This document shows, in pieces, positions 16,694 through 26,426 of a stretch of 64,000 nt of DNA. The notes beneath the pieces were generated by a model that saw only the letters and a list, made by a program, of their open reading frames with translations, was not told the DNA's origin and did no database searches. The translations under genes and the position numbers were made by a program. Source of the stretch: an uncultured Pseudocitrobacter sp. (GTDB lineage Bacteria > Pseudomonadota > Gammaproteobacteria > Enterobacterales > Enterobacteriaceae). The stretch is taken from contig CAJYVI010000152.1 of NCBI GenBank assembly GCA_913778145.1, forward strand, positions 92,602 through 156,601, read 5' to 3'. Position 1 is the first letter of the stretch, and the number at the start of each line of letters is the position of its first letter.

Positions 16694-17578
16694 ATGAAAA
16701 TCATGGAAGCGCCTGCGCTAAAAATACCGTTTCAGCCCCGAAAGATTATCTTCATCACCTTTGCGGGACTCATTATTCTGTTTCTGCTGCTCCTCTCCTG
16801 GTACACCGTCAACGAAGGCGAACGCGGTATTCTTTTGCGTTATGGAAAAATTGTGAAGGTTGCCGAGCCGGGTCTCGGATTTAAAATTCCGTTTATCGAA
16901 GGCGTGGAAAAGATTTCAATTCGTAATCAGGCGGTTGTTTATCAGGGGCTTCAGGCTTATAGCCGCGATCAACAGCCCGCACAAATGACCGTATCCGTCA
17001 GCTTCCATATTCCACCTTCAGAAGCCGGCGCGGTCTATACCACCTACAACACCATTGACGCGCTCAAAGACAGGCTAATTGTTCGCCAGCTTCCTACACA
17101 ACTGGAAAACGTATTTGGGCAGTACACCGCCATCAGCGCGGTACAGGATCGTACCCGGCTGGTGCAGGACCTGCAAAACGCCATGCGCAAAGCCGTTGTT
17201 GGCCCGGTGATTATCGATGGAGTACAGATTGAAAATATCGATTTTTCCGACGCGTATGAAAAATCAATTGAAGACAGAATGAAGGCGGAAGTCGCCATTG
17301 CCACCCGTAAGCAAAATCTGGAGACCGAAAAAATCCAGGCGCAGATTGCTATCACCCAGGCGCAGGCCGAAGCCGAAAGTAAGCTGGCCGCAGCCAAAGC
17401 CGAAGCGGAGACCATTCGTTTAAAAGGTGCCGCAGAAGCAGAAGCCATTCGCCTACGCGGCGAAGCGCTGCGTGATAATCCGAATCTCATCGCGCTGACG
17501 ACCGCTGAACGCTGGAACGGCAAACTGCCGGATACCATGATCCCCGGTGGAACGGTGCCGTTTATTTCGACGAAATAG
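16694..17578 (+). CDS. SPFH/prohibitin-family membrane protein
   Basis: A 294-residue protein with one membrane segment at residues ~18-38 (IIFITFAGLIILFLLLLSW), an SPFH domain (YTVNEGERGILLRYG onwards, residues ~42-210) and an alanine/glutamate-rich coiled coil (residues ~205-262). Such proteins oligomerise in the membrane; bacterial examples (HflK/HflC, QmcA) often modulate proteases or membrane domains. It is not HflC, HflK or QmcA by length or sequence. It has terminators on both sides and is probably monocistronic. The ATG at 16694 has only a weak ribosome binding site; an in-frame ATG at 16703 is an alternative. Specific role unknown. Confidence 0.8.
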   Translation: MKIMEAPALKIPFQPRKIIFITFAGLIILFLLLLSWYTVNEGERGILLRYGKIVKVAEPGLGFKIPFIEGVEKISIRNQAVVYQGLQAYSRDQQPAQMTVSVSFHIPPSEAGAVYTTYNTIDALKDRLIVRQLPTQLENVFGQYTAISAVQDRTRLVQDLQNAMRKAVVGPVIIDGVQIENIDFSDAYEKSIEDRMKAEVAIATRKQNLETEKIQAQIAITQAQAEAESKLAAAKAEAETIRLKGAAEAEAIRLRGEALRDNPNLIALTTAERWNGKLPDTMIPGGTVPFISTK

Positions 17579-17605
17579 AGAAGGGCCGCTTTCGCGGCCC
17601 TTCTC
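17578..17605. terminator. Bidirectional terminator between SPFH gene and tktA
   Basis: A 12-bp perfect stem (GAGAAGGGCCGC with GCGGCCCTTCTC) around a TTTC loop, located between two convergent genes. The T-tract is short on both sides. Confidence 0.75.
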
Positions 17606-17622
17606 ACATAACGTCTTACCGA

Positions 17623-19614
17623 TTACAGCAGCGCTTTTGCTTTCGCAACCACGTTGTCAACGGTGAAGCCGAACTCTTCAAACAGCAGCTCTGCCGGAGC
17701 AGACTCACCGAAGGTAGTCATACCGACGATAGCGCCGTTCAGGCCAACGTACTTGTACCAGTAGTCAGCAATACCTGCTTCTACCGCAACGCGTGCGGAA
17801 ACCGCTTTCGGCAGTACAGACTCGCGGTAAGCCGCATCCTGCTTGTCGAATGCGTCAGTAGACGGCATGGAAACCACGCGCGCTTTCACGCCTTCGGCAG
17901 TCAGTTTTTCGTAGGCCGCTACAGCCAGTTCAACTTCAGAACCGGTCGCGATGAAGATCAGTTCCGGCTGGCCGGCACAGTCTTTCAGCACATAACCACC
18001 GCGCGCGATATTTGCCAGTTGCTCTTCGGTACGTTCCTGCTGCGCCAGGTTCTGACGGGAGAGGATCAGCGCAGTCGGGCCGTCCTGACGTTCTACACCG
18101 TATTTCCACGCAACCGCGGATTCAACCTGGTCACACGGACGCCAGGTGGACATGTTCGGGGTTACGCGCAGAGAAGCCACCTGCTCTACCGGCTGGTGAG
18201 TCGGGCCATCTTCGCCCAGACCGATGGAGTCATGGGTGTAAACCATCACCTGACGCTGTTTCATCAGCGCAGCCATACGCACGGCATTACGTGCGTATTC
18301 CACGAACATCAGGAAGGTAGAGGTGTACGGCAGGAAACCACCGTGCAGAGAGATACCGTTGGCAATCGCGGTCATACCAAATTCACGTACACCGTAATGG
18401 ATGTAGTTACCGGCGGTATCTTCGTTGATAGCTTTAGAACCAGACCACAGAGTCAGGTTAGACGGTGCCAGGTCAGCGGAGCCGCCAAGGAATTCCGGCA
18501 GCAGCGGGCCAAATGCTTCAATCGCATTCTGAGACGCTTTACGGCTGGCGATTTTCGCCGGGTTAGCCTGCAGTTTGGCGATGAATTCGTTGGCTTTCGC
18601 GTCGAAGTCAGACGGCATTTCACCTTTCATACGGCGGGTGAATTCAGCGGCTTCCTGCGGGAAGGCTTTCGCGTAAGCGGCGAATTTCTCGTTCCATGCG
18701 GATTCTTTTGCCTGGCCTGCTTCTTTCGCATCCCACTGAGCATAGATTTCAGACGGGATTTCGAACGGCGGGTATTTCCAGCCCAGTTTTTCGCGAGTCA
18801 GCGCGATTTCAGCGTCGCCCAGCGGCGCACCGTGGGAGTCGTGGGTACCGGCTTTGTTCGGCGAACCGAAACCAATGATGGTTTTGCACATCAGCAGGGA
18901 CGGTTTGTCAGTCACTGCGCGCGCTTCTTCTACGGCGCGTTTGATGGAGTCTGCATCGTGACCATCAACACCGCGAACCACGTGCCAGCCGTAAGCTTCG
19001 AAACGTTTAGCGGTATCGTCAGTGAACCAGCCTTCAACGTGACCATCGATGGAGATACCGTTGTCATCGTAGAACGCAACCAGTTTGCCCAGCTTCAGAG
19101 TGCCTGCCAGAGAACATACCTCGTGAGAGATACCTTCCATCATGCAGCCGTCGCCCATGAAGGCGTAGGTGAAGTGGTCAACGATGTCGTGACCCGGACG
19201 GTTGAACTGCGCCGCCAGCGTTTTTTCTGCGATAGCCATACCGACTGCGTTCGCAATCCCCTGACCCAGCGGGCCAGTGGTGGTTTCCACACCTGCGGTG
19301 TAGCCCACTTCCGGGTGACCCGGGGTTTTGGAATGCAGTTGACGGAAGTTTTTCAGCTCGGACATTGGCAGATCGTAGCCGGTAAGGTGCAGCAGGCTGT
19401 AAATCAGCATAGAGCCGTGGCCATTAGACAGCACGAAGCGGTCACGGTCAGCCCAGGAAGGGTTCTGCGGGTTGTGGTTCAGGAAATCACGCCACAGGAC
19501 TTCGGCAATGTCAGCCATGCCCATAGGGGCACCCGGGTGGCCGGATTTGGCTTTCTGTACTGCGTCCATGCTCAGCGCACGAATAGCATTAGCAAGCTCT
19601 TTACGTGAGGACAT
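17623..19614 (-). CDS. tktA: Transketolase A
   Basis: A 663-residue ThDP-dependent enzyme of the non-oxidative pentose phosphate pathway, the same length as E. coli TktA. Motifs present include SGHPGAPMG near residue 24, the ThDP motif GDGCMMEG ... DDNGISIDG near residues 154-190, and the pyrimidine-domain segment EDGPTHQP near residue 468. It supplies erythrose 4-phosphate, the substrate of the nearby epd product. It lies divergent to loiP across a 279-base spacer, and convergent with the SPFH gene. Ribosome binding site and start ([10 protein letters not shown]) agree with the E. coli gene. Confidence 0.98.
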   Translation of the reverse strand: MSSRKELANAIRALSMDAVQKAKSGHPGAPMGMADIAEVLWRDFLNHNPQNPSWADRDRFVLSNGHGSMLIYSLLHLTGYDLPMSELKNFRQLHSKTPGHPEVGYTAGVETTTGPLGQGIANAVGMAIAEKTLAAQFNRPGHDIVDHFTYAFMGDGCMMEGISHEVCSLAGTLKLGKLVAFYDDNGISIDGHVEGWFTDDTAKRFEAYGWHVVRGVDGHDADSIKRAVEEARAVTDKPSLLMCKTIIGFGSPNKAGTHDSHGAPLGDAEIALTREKLGWKYPPFEIPSEIYAQWDAKEAGQAKESAWNEKFAAYAKAFPQEAAEFTRRMKGEMPSDFDAKANEFIAKLQANPAKIASRKASQNAIEAFGPLLPEFLGGSADLAPSNLTLWSGSKAINEDTAGNYIHYGVREFGMTAIANGISLHGGFLPYTSTFLMFVEYARNAVRMAALMKQRQVMVYTHDSIGLGEDGPTHQPVEQVASLRVTPNMSTWRPCDQVESAVAWKYGVERQDGPTALILSRQNLAQQERTEEQLANIARGGYVLKDCAGQPELIFIATGSEVELAVAAYEKLTAEGVKARVVSMPSTDAFDKQDAAYRESVLPKAVSARVAVEAGIADYWYKYVGLNGAIVGMTTFGESAPAELLFEEFGFTVDNVVAKAKALL

Positions 19615-19893
19615 TTTGACTCCAGTTCGGACTGTTGAAGGCTATGCCCCTTAACGACTTGACGACCGCGCGTTATGGGCTACGCCAGAAAAAAGTGCCA
19701 ACAATGTAACCCAAGCGACAAGTCATGTACATGGACCATCCTTTTGCCGCTTCAGAAATCTCCGGAACAGGGCACACTCTGTGCAAACCACTCGCTCATC
19801 TTTAAGGATTTTCTTTATACTTGAGAAAAATCTGGCTCCGCTTGCTGGGGCATTTTCAGTCATTATTTAAATGAGTGAGTTCGGAATAACAAT
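19615..19893. promoter_or_regulatory. Divergent promoter region tktA / loiP
   Basis: This 279-base spacer must hold both promoters. A TATACT -10-like hexamer is seen near 19815 on the plus strand (towards loiP) with only a weak -35. No operator was recognised. Confidence 0.4.
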
Positions 19894-20652
19894 ATGAAAA
19901 CACGTGCGATCGTGCTGGCTCTGGGTGCGTCACTGCTGCTGAGCGGCTGTCAGAATATGGATTCAAACGGCATGTTAAACTCCGGCGCGGGTGCCTTTCA
20001 GGCTTTCTCGCTGAGTGACGAACAGGTGCAGGCGCTGAGCGACCAGGCCTGTAAGGATATGGACGCGAAAGCTACCATTGCCCCGTCGACCAGCGACTAC
20101 AGCAAGCGTCTGAATAAAATTGCCGCCGCGCTGGGCGATAACATTAACGGTCAGCCGGTGAACTATAAGGTTTACGTGGCGAAAGACGTTAATGCCTTTG
20201 CGATGGCGAACGGCTGTATTCGTGTATACAGCGGCCTGATGGACATCATGACCGATAACGAAGTCGAAGCGGTGATTGGTCATGAAATGGGTCACGTTGC
20301 GCTGGGCCACGTGAAAAAAGGCATGCAGGTGGCGATTGGTACCAACGCCCTGCGCGCAGCAGCGGCATCGGCGGGTGGCATCGTAGGCAGCCTGTCGCAA
20401 TCGCAGCTTGGCGATTTGGGTGAAAAACTGGTGAACTCTCAGTTCTCCCAGCGTCAGGAATCGGAAGCGGATGACTACTCTTACGATCTGCTACGTAAGC
20501 GTGGCATTAACCCAACCGGCCTCGCCACCAGCTTTGAAAAACTGGCGAAACTGGAAGATGGTCGCCAGAGTTCCATGTTTGACGATCACCCGGCATCGCA
20601 GGAACGTGCGGCGCATATTCGCCAGCGCCTGGCGGCGGATGGGATTAAGTAA
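19894..20652 (+). CDS. loiP: Outer-membrane metalloprotease LoiP (YggG)
   Basis: A 252-residue M48-family zinc protease. The N-terminus is a lipoprotein signal with lipobox LLLSGC (mature Cys20), followed by the conserved catalytic motif VIGHEMGHVALGH (HExxH) near residue 128 and the downstream zinc ligand in SQRQESEADDYS near residue 186. In E. coli, LoiP is an outer-membrane lipoprotein protease linked to low-osmolarity stress and works with BepA. In E. coli speB follows loiP; here a porin gene and a catabolic island lie between them. Confidence 0.95.
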   Translation: MKTRAIVLALGASLLLSGCQNMDSNGMLNSGAGAFQAFSLSDEQVQALSDQACKDMDAKATIAPSTSDYSKRLNKIAAALGDNINGQPVNYKVYVAKDVNAFAMANGCIRVYSGLMDIMTDNEVEAVIGHEMGHVALGHVKKGMQVAIGTNALRAAAASAGGIVGSLSQSQLGDLGEKLVNSQFSQRQESEADDYSYDLLRKRGINPTGLATSFEKLAKLEDGRQSSMFDDHPASQERAAHIRQRLAADGIK

Positions 20653-20654
20653 CA

Positions 20655-20745
20655 CCCCCTCACCCTAACCCTCTCCCTGTGGGAGAGGGAACCGTTCTGT
20701 ACCGGTTTTCTCCCTCTCCCCGTGGGAGAGGGCCGGGGTGAGGGC
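20655..20745. repeat. CCCTCACCC/GGGTGAGGG inverted repeat, copy A
   Basis: An ~90-base element with CCCTCACCCTAACCCTCTCCC at one end and its near-complement at the other, with two internal smaller hairpins (CTCTCCC/GGGAGAG). The same element occurs at 37938-38026 and 55138-55237, and as a half unit at 45154-45190. It is a REP/BIME-like intergenic repeat family and can fold as a cruciform or terminator. Confidence 0.85.
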
Positions 20746-21144
20746 ATCAGCGCGCACATTCCCTCCCGTTTAACCTCATAATGAATAATTGTGCAAAGCT
20801 AATACGATTATTTTATTCATCATTAAATCGCATCAATCGTTAATTAAACAGCACGAATTGCTAACGCTAACTGAAAATCGCCAAATAAATAATTTCAAAA
20901 GATCGCGTTTCAAAAGATATTTATTTTGTCATTTACAAACTTCCTGTTCATTCTCTCCTTGAGAATAAACCAATGCCATATAATCCATAGTCCATCCCCT
21001 GTAAGCCTTGCCAGTCGTGGCCTGACATACCCGGCAATAGTGAAGAAACATTTACACACATAATGATTGCAATCGTTATTCATTCAGGAGAATATCGCGA
21101 AGAACTCACAACTTTTAATATAGACAGACAGAGACGTTCCCGCC
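20746..21144 (+). promoter_or_regulatory. Upstream region of the OprD-like porin
   Basis: About 400 bases of A+T-rich DNA without a supportable gene. It holds a near-perfect 18-bp palindrome at 21061-21078 (TAATGATTGCAATCGTTA), 66 bases before the porin start, a good place for an operator. It slightly resembles a Fur box, but the GCA centre is not typical. Confidence 0.45.
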
Positions 21145-22413
21145 GTGAAAAATAAATTATCGTTAATTGCATTAGGCCTGATCGCCGCTACACCTGCATT
21201 TGCCAGCCAGCAATCTGAAAGCCAGGGCTTTGTTGATGACAGCCATTTAGATGTATTTTTGCGCAATGCGTATATCAACCGTGATTACCAGGATGGGCTG
21301 AAAGATAAAGCCGAATGGGGTCAGGGTATTGTCGCGACCTTTGAATCTGGCTTCACCCAGGGCGTGGTGGGTTTTGGCGTTGACGGTATTGCACAGTATG
21401 GCGTGCGTTTAGACGGTGGCCGTGGCCGCAGCGGCGCGGGCGGGATCGACTTCTTCGCCCAGGATAACGATGGCCGCGCGAAATCAGACCTCGCGAAATT
21501 TGGTGCGACGGTCAAAGCCCGTTTCTCGAATACCGTGCTGAGCTACGGTACCCAGCGCCCGGCGCTGCCGATTCTGACGGCGGATGATTCTCGTCTGTTA
21601 TACGAAACCTACACCGGGACTCTGTTGACCTCTAAAGAGATCGACGGCCTGGAAGTGAACGCCGGTTACTTCACCGACGAACAGCGTAAGAGTGACGACA
21701 GCCATAACTCCGGCCTCGAAAGCATCTCCTTCGGCGGCGCGAGCTATCAGTTTAACGATCAGTTCAGCGGGGCAATCTATGCCTCTCACATTGAAGATGT
21801 GATGAACAAACAGTACCTGGGCCTGAACTACAAACAACCGTTCAGTACCGGGCAGCAGTTGGTTCTTGATTTCAACGGTTATAACTCTCGCCTCACCCCA
21901 GGCTATGCCGAATCGCTGGATACGGGCCGCAGCAACAGCATCTGGAGCCTGGCAGCCAGCTATATCTGGGATATTCATACCTTTAAAATCGCTTATCAGC
22001 AGAGCAGCGGCAGCACCGGCTATAACTACGGCGGCTACCGTAACCAGGGCGGCGTGGGCGATGGCGGCAACACCATCTGGCTGGCGAACTCCTACTGGTC
22101 TGATTTTAACGGTGAAGACGAACGTTCATGGCAGGCATCTTACGGCCTGGACTTCGCGGGTCTCGGTCTGCCGGGCCTGAGCTGGACCACCGCTTACGTG
22201 CGCGGCGATAACATCAAAACCTCGCAGACCAGCAACGGTAAAGAACACGAGTGGTTCAACCAGGTGCAATACCAGGTTCAGGACGGCGTGGCGAAGGATC
22301 TGAAATTCAAAGTCCGTTACTCCGTACTGCGCGTCTCTAATAACGCCAGCGACTATAACGTGAGCGGGAACGAAGTTCGCGTGTACGTTGAGTATCCGTT
22401 CAACGTCTTCTGA
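21145..22413 (+). CDS. OprD-family outer-membrane porin
   Basis: A 422-residue protein with a signal peptide ending ...TPAFA|SQ near residue 21 and a typical beta-barrel end (VYVEYPFNVF, terminal aromatic Phe). The start of the mature region (GFVDDSHLDVFLRNAYINRDY) is the usual OprD-family opening, and the middle segments alternate polar and aromatic residues. OprD-family porins admit small substrates such as amino acids, aromatic acids or chitosugars. It is not close enough to ChiP to claim chitooligosaccharides. It is convergent with the catabolic operon, so it may be the outer-membrane entry for the same compound, but that link is only positional. Confidence 0.88.
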   Translation: MKNKLSLIALGLIAATPAFASQQSESQGFVDDSHLDVFLRNAYINRDYQDGLKDKAEWGQGIVATFESGFTQGVVGFGVDGIAQYGVRLDGGRGRSGAGGIDFFAQDNDGRAKSDLAKFGATVKARFSNTVLSYGTQRPALPILTADDSRLLYETYTGTLLTSKEIDGLEVNAGYFTDEQRKSDDSHNSGLESISFGGASYQFNDQFSGAIYASHIEDVMNKQYLGLNYKQPFSTGQQLVLDFNGYNSRLTPGYAESLDTGRSNSIWSLAASYIWDIHTFKIAYQQSSGSTGYNYGGYRNQGGVGDGGNTIWLANSYWSDFNGEDERSWQASYGLDFAGLGLPGLSWTTAYVRGDNIKTSQTSNGKEHEWFNQVQYQVQDGVAKDLKFKVRYSVLRVSNNASDYNVSGNEVRVYVEYPFNVF

Positions 22414-22423
22414 CGTGTGTAAT

Positions 22424-22456
22424 GCCGGATGGCGGCTGACGCCTTATCCGGCCTAC
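22424..22456. repeat. REP element
   Basis: GCCGGATGGCGGCTGACGCC followed by TTATCCGGCCTAC, the classic enterobacterial REP hairpin, located between two convergent genes. Confidence 0.9.
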
Positions 22457-22473
22457 CTACAGATGAGTGCCCA

Positions 22474-22511
22474 GGCCCGGTAAGCGTTCGCGCCACCGGG
22501 CCTTTTATCTT
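22474..22511 (+). terminator. Terminator of the porin gene
   Basis: A GGCCCGGT/ACCGGGCC stem with a 13-base loop followed by TTTTATCTTTT. It abuts the stop codon of the convergent ThDP enzyme gene. Confidence 0.8.
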
Positions 22512-24152
22512 TTAATACAACGTTTTCTGCGGCGGCCCGGCAAAACGTAGCGCGCCAATCTCGCCCATTCGCACTTCCACTACCGACGGCCCCGGCATCG
22601 CCAGCGCTTCGGTCATCGCAGCCTGGAAATCTTCCGCACGATTCACCGTCCACGCCTGTAAGCCAATGGCCTGCGCCAGCGCGGTAAAGTCCGGCGTGTG
22701 CAGTTCGTTATAGTACTGGCGACCACCGAAGTATTTATCCTGAATACCGCGCATCACGCCGTAACCGCCGTCATTCATAATCAGCAGCGTGACGTTGGCT
22801 TTTTCCTGTGCCAGCGTCGCCAGTTCGCCCAGGTTCAGGCTCAGGCCGCCATCGCCAACCAGCCCCACTACTTTGTGCTGCGGGTTAGCAATCGCAGTGC
22901 CAATCGCCATCGGCAGCCCCATCCCAATCGCCCCGGCGAGGGAGTGAATGTTTTTCAGCGGTTGATGCGCGCGGAACAGACGGCTACCCCACAGGCTGCC
23001 GGAAACGGTGATATCACGCACCAGAATGCCATCATCCGGCAGCGCATGTTCAATAGCGTCATTCAGCCCGGCATACGCGCCGCACTGCTCGCGCAAACCC
23101 TGCTCTGCCGCCACGACCGCCTGCTGCACCTGCTCATCCCACGCGCTGTTGCCCCATTCACGCCCCTGGGCTTTCGCGGCTAACGCCGTCAGCATTGCGC
23201 CGCAGTCGGCGATAATCGTCTGCTCCATCAGGTAATTCCGGCTTGCCGCCGCCGGGTCGATATCAATCTGCACGCGTGGTTCCGGCAGCGTCAGCGTCCA
23301 GGAGCGGGTTTCGTTGCTGCGCAGGCGAGAGCCAGCCACCAGCGTGAAATCACAGCTTTCCATAATGGCTTCCGCGGAAGGCGAGTTATGGAACGCGCGC
23401 AGGCTGGCGCGGTGATTATCCGGCAACACACCGCGTGCATGGGTGCTGGAAATAACCGTCACCCCGGCATCCGCCAGCTTCTTAACTGCCGTCGCGCTCG
23501 CCAGCGCCCCGCCGCCCAACCACAGCAGCGGTTGCTTCGCCTGCTTAAGCTGCGCCCACAGCGCATCAACGGTGGCGGCATCCACCGCCGCAGGCGTCGC
23601 CGGACGCACCGCTGCCGTCACCAGCGAAGCGGGAATTTTCGTGCCCTGAATATCAATCGGAATTTCCACCGACACCGGGCCACACGGCGGTGTCTGCGCG
23701 TCCTGAATCGCTTTATGCAGAATCGCTATCGCCTGGTTGGCATTGCTGATGCGATAGGCACGTTTTGAGCTGGCCTTCAGAAAAGTCAGCTGGTCGCGCG
23801 TCTCGTGAATAAACCCGGTATCCGCATCCAGCCAGGCTTTTTCCACCTGCCCGGTCAGATGCAGCAGCGGCGTGCAGGCGTTCATCGCCTCAACCAGTGC
23901 GCCGACGGCATTGCCCGCGCCTGCCCCGGTGCTGGTCAGCGCCACGCCAAGGCCGGAAAAACGCCCGTGCGCATCCGCCATCGTCACCGATCCCGCTTCA
24001 CCGCGCGCCGGGACGAAACGGATATTGCCACGCTGCCCAACGGCATCGGCAATCGGCAGGTTGTGGATAGAGATAACGCCATAGATAGCGTCTACCTGAT
24101 ACTGCTCCAGCGTTCTGGCAATGGCCTCGCCGACGGTAATCATTTCACTCAT
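22512..24152 (-). CDS. Thiamine diphosphate-dependent enzyme (benzoylformate decarboxylase/acetolactate synthase-like)
   Basis: A 546-residue protein with the three ThDP-enzyme domains. The proton-relay glutamate lies in PARGEAGS near residue 52 and the ThDP-binding motif GDGGLSLN...NDGGYG near residues 438-467. The family decarboxylates 2-oxo acids or forms carboligation products. It is the last gene of the 14-gene operon, 15 bases after an aldehyde dehydrogenase. The pair suggests decarboxylation of a 2-oxo acid to an aldehyde, then oxidation to the acid. It is not the ilv acetolactate synthase, since no regulatory subunit gene is near. Substrate unknown. Confidence 0.82.
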   Translation of the reverse strand: MSEMITVGEAIARTLEQYQVDAIYGVISIHNLPIADAVGQRGNIRFVPARGEAGSVTMADAHGRFSGLGVALTSTGAGAGNAVGALVEAMNACTPLLHLTGQVEKAWLDADTGFIHETRDQLTFLKASSKRAYRISNANQAIAILHKAIQDAQTPPCGPVSVEIPIDIQGTKIPASLVTAAVRPATPAAVDAATVDALWAQLKQAKQPLLWLGGGALASATAVKKLADAGVTVISSTHARGVLPDNHRASLRAFHNSPSAEAIMESCDFTLVAGSRLRSNETRSWTLTLPEPRVQIDIDPAAASRNYLMEQTIIADCGAMLTALAAKAQGREWGNSAWDEQVQQAVVAAEQGLREQCGAYAGLNDAIEHALPDDGILVRDITVSGSLWGSRLFRAHQPLKNIHSLAGAIGMGLPMAIGTAIANPQHKVVGLVGDGGLSLNLGELATLAQEKANVTLLIMNDGGYGVMRGIQDKYFGGRQYYNELHTPDFTALAQAIGLQAWTVNRAEDFQAAMTEALAMPGPSVVEVRMGEIGALRFAGPPQKTLY

Positions 24153-24167
24153 AACTCACCCTTATTC

Positions 24168-25637
24168 TTAGTCGCACCAGCGGTTGACGCTATTGCCTGT
24201 CGCCAGATAAATGCTCTTTTGTTGCATCCAGACTTTCAGCCCCTGAATACCCTTTTCGCGGCCCAGACCGCTCTCTTTAAAGCCCCCGAACGGGGTCGAA
24301 ATGGCGAAAACTTTGTAGGTGTTGATCCACACCGTGCCCGCTTCCAGCCGCTCGCTTAAACGCAGCGCTCGCCCGGTGTCGCGTGTCCAGATACCCGCCG
24401 CCAGACCGTAAACCGATGCGTTCGCCTCAGAAATTAGCGACTCTTCGTCGGCAAACGGCATAGCCACCAGCACCGGGCCAAAAATCTCTTCCTGACAGAC
24501 GCGTGCCTGATTATTCAGGCCGTCGATAATCGTCGGCTGGAAATAGCTGCCACTGGCAAGCGCCGGGTCAGCGGGAATTTCACCGCCGCACAGCACGCGC
24601 CCGCCCTCTTTCTGCGCCAGCGCAACGTAATCCATCACGCTTTTACGGTGCTTTTCGTTAATCAGCGGTCCAATGTGTGTGCCTTCCTGATGAGGGTGCC
24701 CAACACGTAGCCCACGGGTTAATTCCAGCAGCCGCGCCATCAGCGGTTGATAAACGGATTCGTGAATAAACAGACGCGAACCGGCGATACACGCCTGCCC
24801 TGCCGAACTGAAAATGCCGTAGCAAATGCCGCGCGCCGCCTGTTCGATATCGGCATCTTCCAGCACGATAGTCGGCGATTTACCGCCCAGCTCCAGCGAA
24901 GCGGGGATCAGTTTTTCCGCCGCCACGTGCGCCAGATGCCGCCCGGTAGTCGTGCCGCCGGTGAAAGAAATTTTGCGAATCAAGGGATGGCGCGCCAGCG
25001 CATCGCCAATCACCGAGCCTTTCCCCGGCAACACGCTCAACAGTCCGGCAGGCAGCCCGGCCTGTTCAAAAATACGTGCCAGTTCAAGCGCCATCAGCGG
25101 CGTGGCTTCTGCCGGTTTGAGGATCACCGCATTGCCCGCCGCAATTGCCGGAGCGACCTTCTGCATTTCGCTGGCAATCGGCGAGTTCCACGGTGTAATG
25201 GCCGCGACTACGCCCAGCGGTTCATAGCGGCTGAGCGTCAATACCTCCGCCATACGCGGGGTCGGCAGCTCGCCTTCCAGCAGTTCGCAGGCCGCCGCAA
25301 AATAACGCGCCGTTCCCGCCGCGCTCAGCACCAGGCCACGCGCTTCCGGCAACGGTTTGCCGTTGTCGCGACTTTGCATCAGGGCCAGTTCATCCACGCG
25401 CGATTCGATAATATCGGCGACCTTGTGCAGCACTTTCGCCCGCTGATGCGGCAGCGCATTGCGCCATGCCGGGTCACGCCAGGCGCGCTCGGCGCTTTTT
25501 ACCGCGTCGTTCAGATCGTCGATGCTGGCGGCGTTGAGCGTGGCGTTCAGCGAACCGTCCGCCGGGAAGGTGCTCTGCATCGCGTCACCGTTACCGCGTC
25601 GCCAGGCTCCGCCCACAAAAATAGAGAGTTCTTGCAT
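24168..25637 (-). CDS. Aldehyde dehydrogenase family protein
   Basis: A 489-residue NAD(P)-dependent dehydrogenase with all family landmarks: TPWNSP near residue 158, the glutamate in LELGGKSP near residue 253, and the catalytic cysteine in SAGQACIAGSR near residue 286. It oxidises an aldehyde to the acid in the cytoplasm. It lies between the aspartate-dehydrogenase-like gene (9 bases) and the ThDP enzyme gene (15 bases) in one operon. The aldehyde could come from the ThDP enzyme or from cleavage of the ring-opened product; the sequence cannot decide. Confidence 0.9.
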   Translation of the reverse strand: MQELSIFVGGAWRRGNGDAMQSTFPADGSLNATLNAASIDDLNDAVKSAERAWRDPAWRNALPHQRAKVLHKVADIIESRVDELALMQSRDNGKPLPEARGLVLSAAGTARYFAAACELLEGELPTPRMAEVLTLSRYEPLGVVAAITPWNSPIASEMQKVAPAIAAGNAVILKPAEATPLMALELARIFEQAGLPAGLLSVLPGKGSVIGDALARHPLIRKISFTGGTTTGRHLAHVAAEKLIPASLELGGKSPTIVLEDADIEQAARGICYGIFSSAGQACIAGSRLFIHESVYQPLMARLLELTRGLRVGHPHQEGTHIGPLINEKHRKSVMDYVALAQKEGGRVLCGGEIPADPALASGSYFQPTIIDGLNNQARVCQEEIFGPVLVAMPFADEESLISEANASVYGLAAGIWTRDTGRALRLSERLEAGTVWINTYKVFAISTPFGGFKESGLGREKGIQGLKVWMQQKSIYLATGNSVNRWCD

Positions 25638-25646
25638 ATCAGCCTC

Positions 25647-26420
25647 TTAGCACTGAGCCAGTTCACGGCAAGCGCGCACCGCACTTAGCGCCGCCAGCGT
25701 GGAGGTTTTTGGGTTGCTGGCGAGCGGCAGGCCGCTGAGTTCGAGGTGGAATTCGCCAAACAGCCCCTCAACGTGCAGGGTATGAGTGTTACGTTTCGTC
25801 GCCGGATCAACCATTAACTGAACACGAGTGTCGTCCATTCCCACGCCGCCCAGCGCCACGGTTGCCGCCACGTTGGCATTCGCCGGGAAGAGGCGTGCGG
25901 CTTCCCGCGCACTGCCTTCGAAAAAGATTTGCGCTTCCTGCACCGTCGCCAGGTCAATCAACTGCTCGGCGTAGCTCCCGCGCCAGCTGGCCGGGCTTTT
26001 ACGCGACTGATAAGTCACGCGCTGCAAGCCACCTTCTCTTGCCGCCGATAAACCGTCGATACCCGCCACCGCGCCTGCCAGCAGGGTTAATTTCCCGCCC
26101 GCGTTCAGCAACCGCTGTTCAAGTTCGCTATCGGCCAGCGCACCAGTGGAGACAACCGCCAGGTGCCAGCCACGTTTGAGAACCGCTTCGCCGTACTGCG
26201 CCACCGCCTGCTGGCTGGCGCACTCCAGCACCAGATCCGGCGTGGCATCGCATGCCAGCGGATCAACCAGCGGGGTAACCTCGCCGTGAAAACGCGCCAG
26301 GATCGCCTGATGATGTGATTCCCTGGCTACGATCCAGCCGATCGCCACGTTGGCAGGTAAACGTTCGATCACCGCCTGCGCCATCGCGCCGTAGCCAATT
26401 AACATGACCTTTTTCATCAT
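25647..26420 (-). CDS. L-aspartate dehydrogenase-like protein
   Basis: A 257-residue NAD(P)-dependent enzyme recognised by its Rossmann start (VMLIGYGAMAQAV), AGAVAGIDGLSAARE near residue 117, SRKSPASW near residue 139, and FPANANVAATVALGGVGMDD near residue 178. Known members interconvert L-aspartate and iminoaspartate/oxaloacetate, and some feed NAD synthesis. nadA and nadC are absent here, so a catabolic or detoxifying role within the oxygenase operon is more likely: for example acting on another amino or imino acid. Two adjacent ATGs follow AAGGAG; the second (26417) is the better spaced. To my memory a similar AspDH-ALDH-ThDP-SDR-IclR set exists in Pseudomonas aeruginosa, which should be checked. 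Confidence 0.82.
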   Translation of the reverse strand: MMKKVMLIGYGAMAQAVIERLPANVAIGWIVARESHHQAILARFHGEVTPLVDPLACDATPDLVLECASQQAVAQYGEAVLKRGWHLAVVSTGALADSELEQRLLNAGGKLTLLAGAVAGIDGLSAAREGGLQRVTYQSRKSPASWRGSYAEQLIDLATVQEAQIFFEGSAREAARLFPANANVAATVALGGVGMDDTRVQLMVDPATKRNTHTLHVEGLFGEFHLELSGLPLASNPKTSTLAALSAVRACRELAQC

Positions 26421-26426
26421 TGCTCC

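Noticed and set aside
18019..19608. A 529-codon open frame on the plus strand opposite tktA
   Set aside because: It is the antisense shadow of the highly expressed tktA gene, caused by codon bias. It has arginine/phenylalanine-rich, domain-free sequence.
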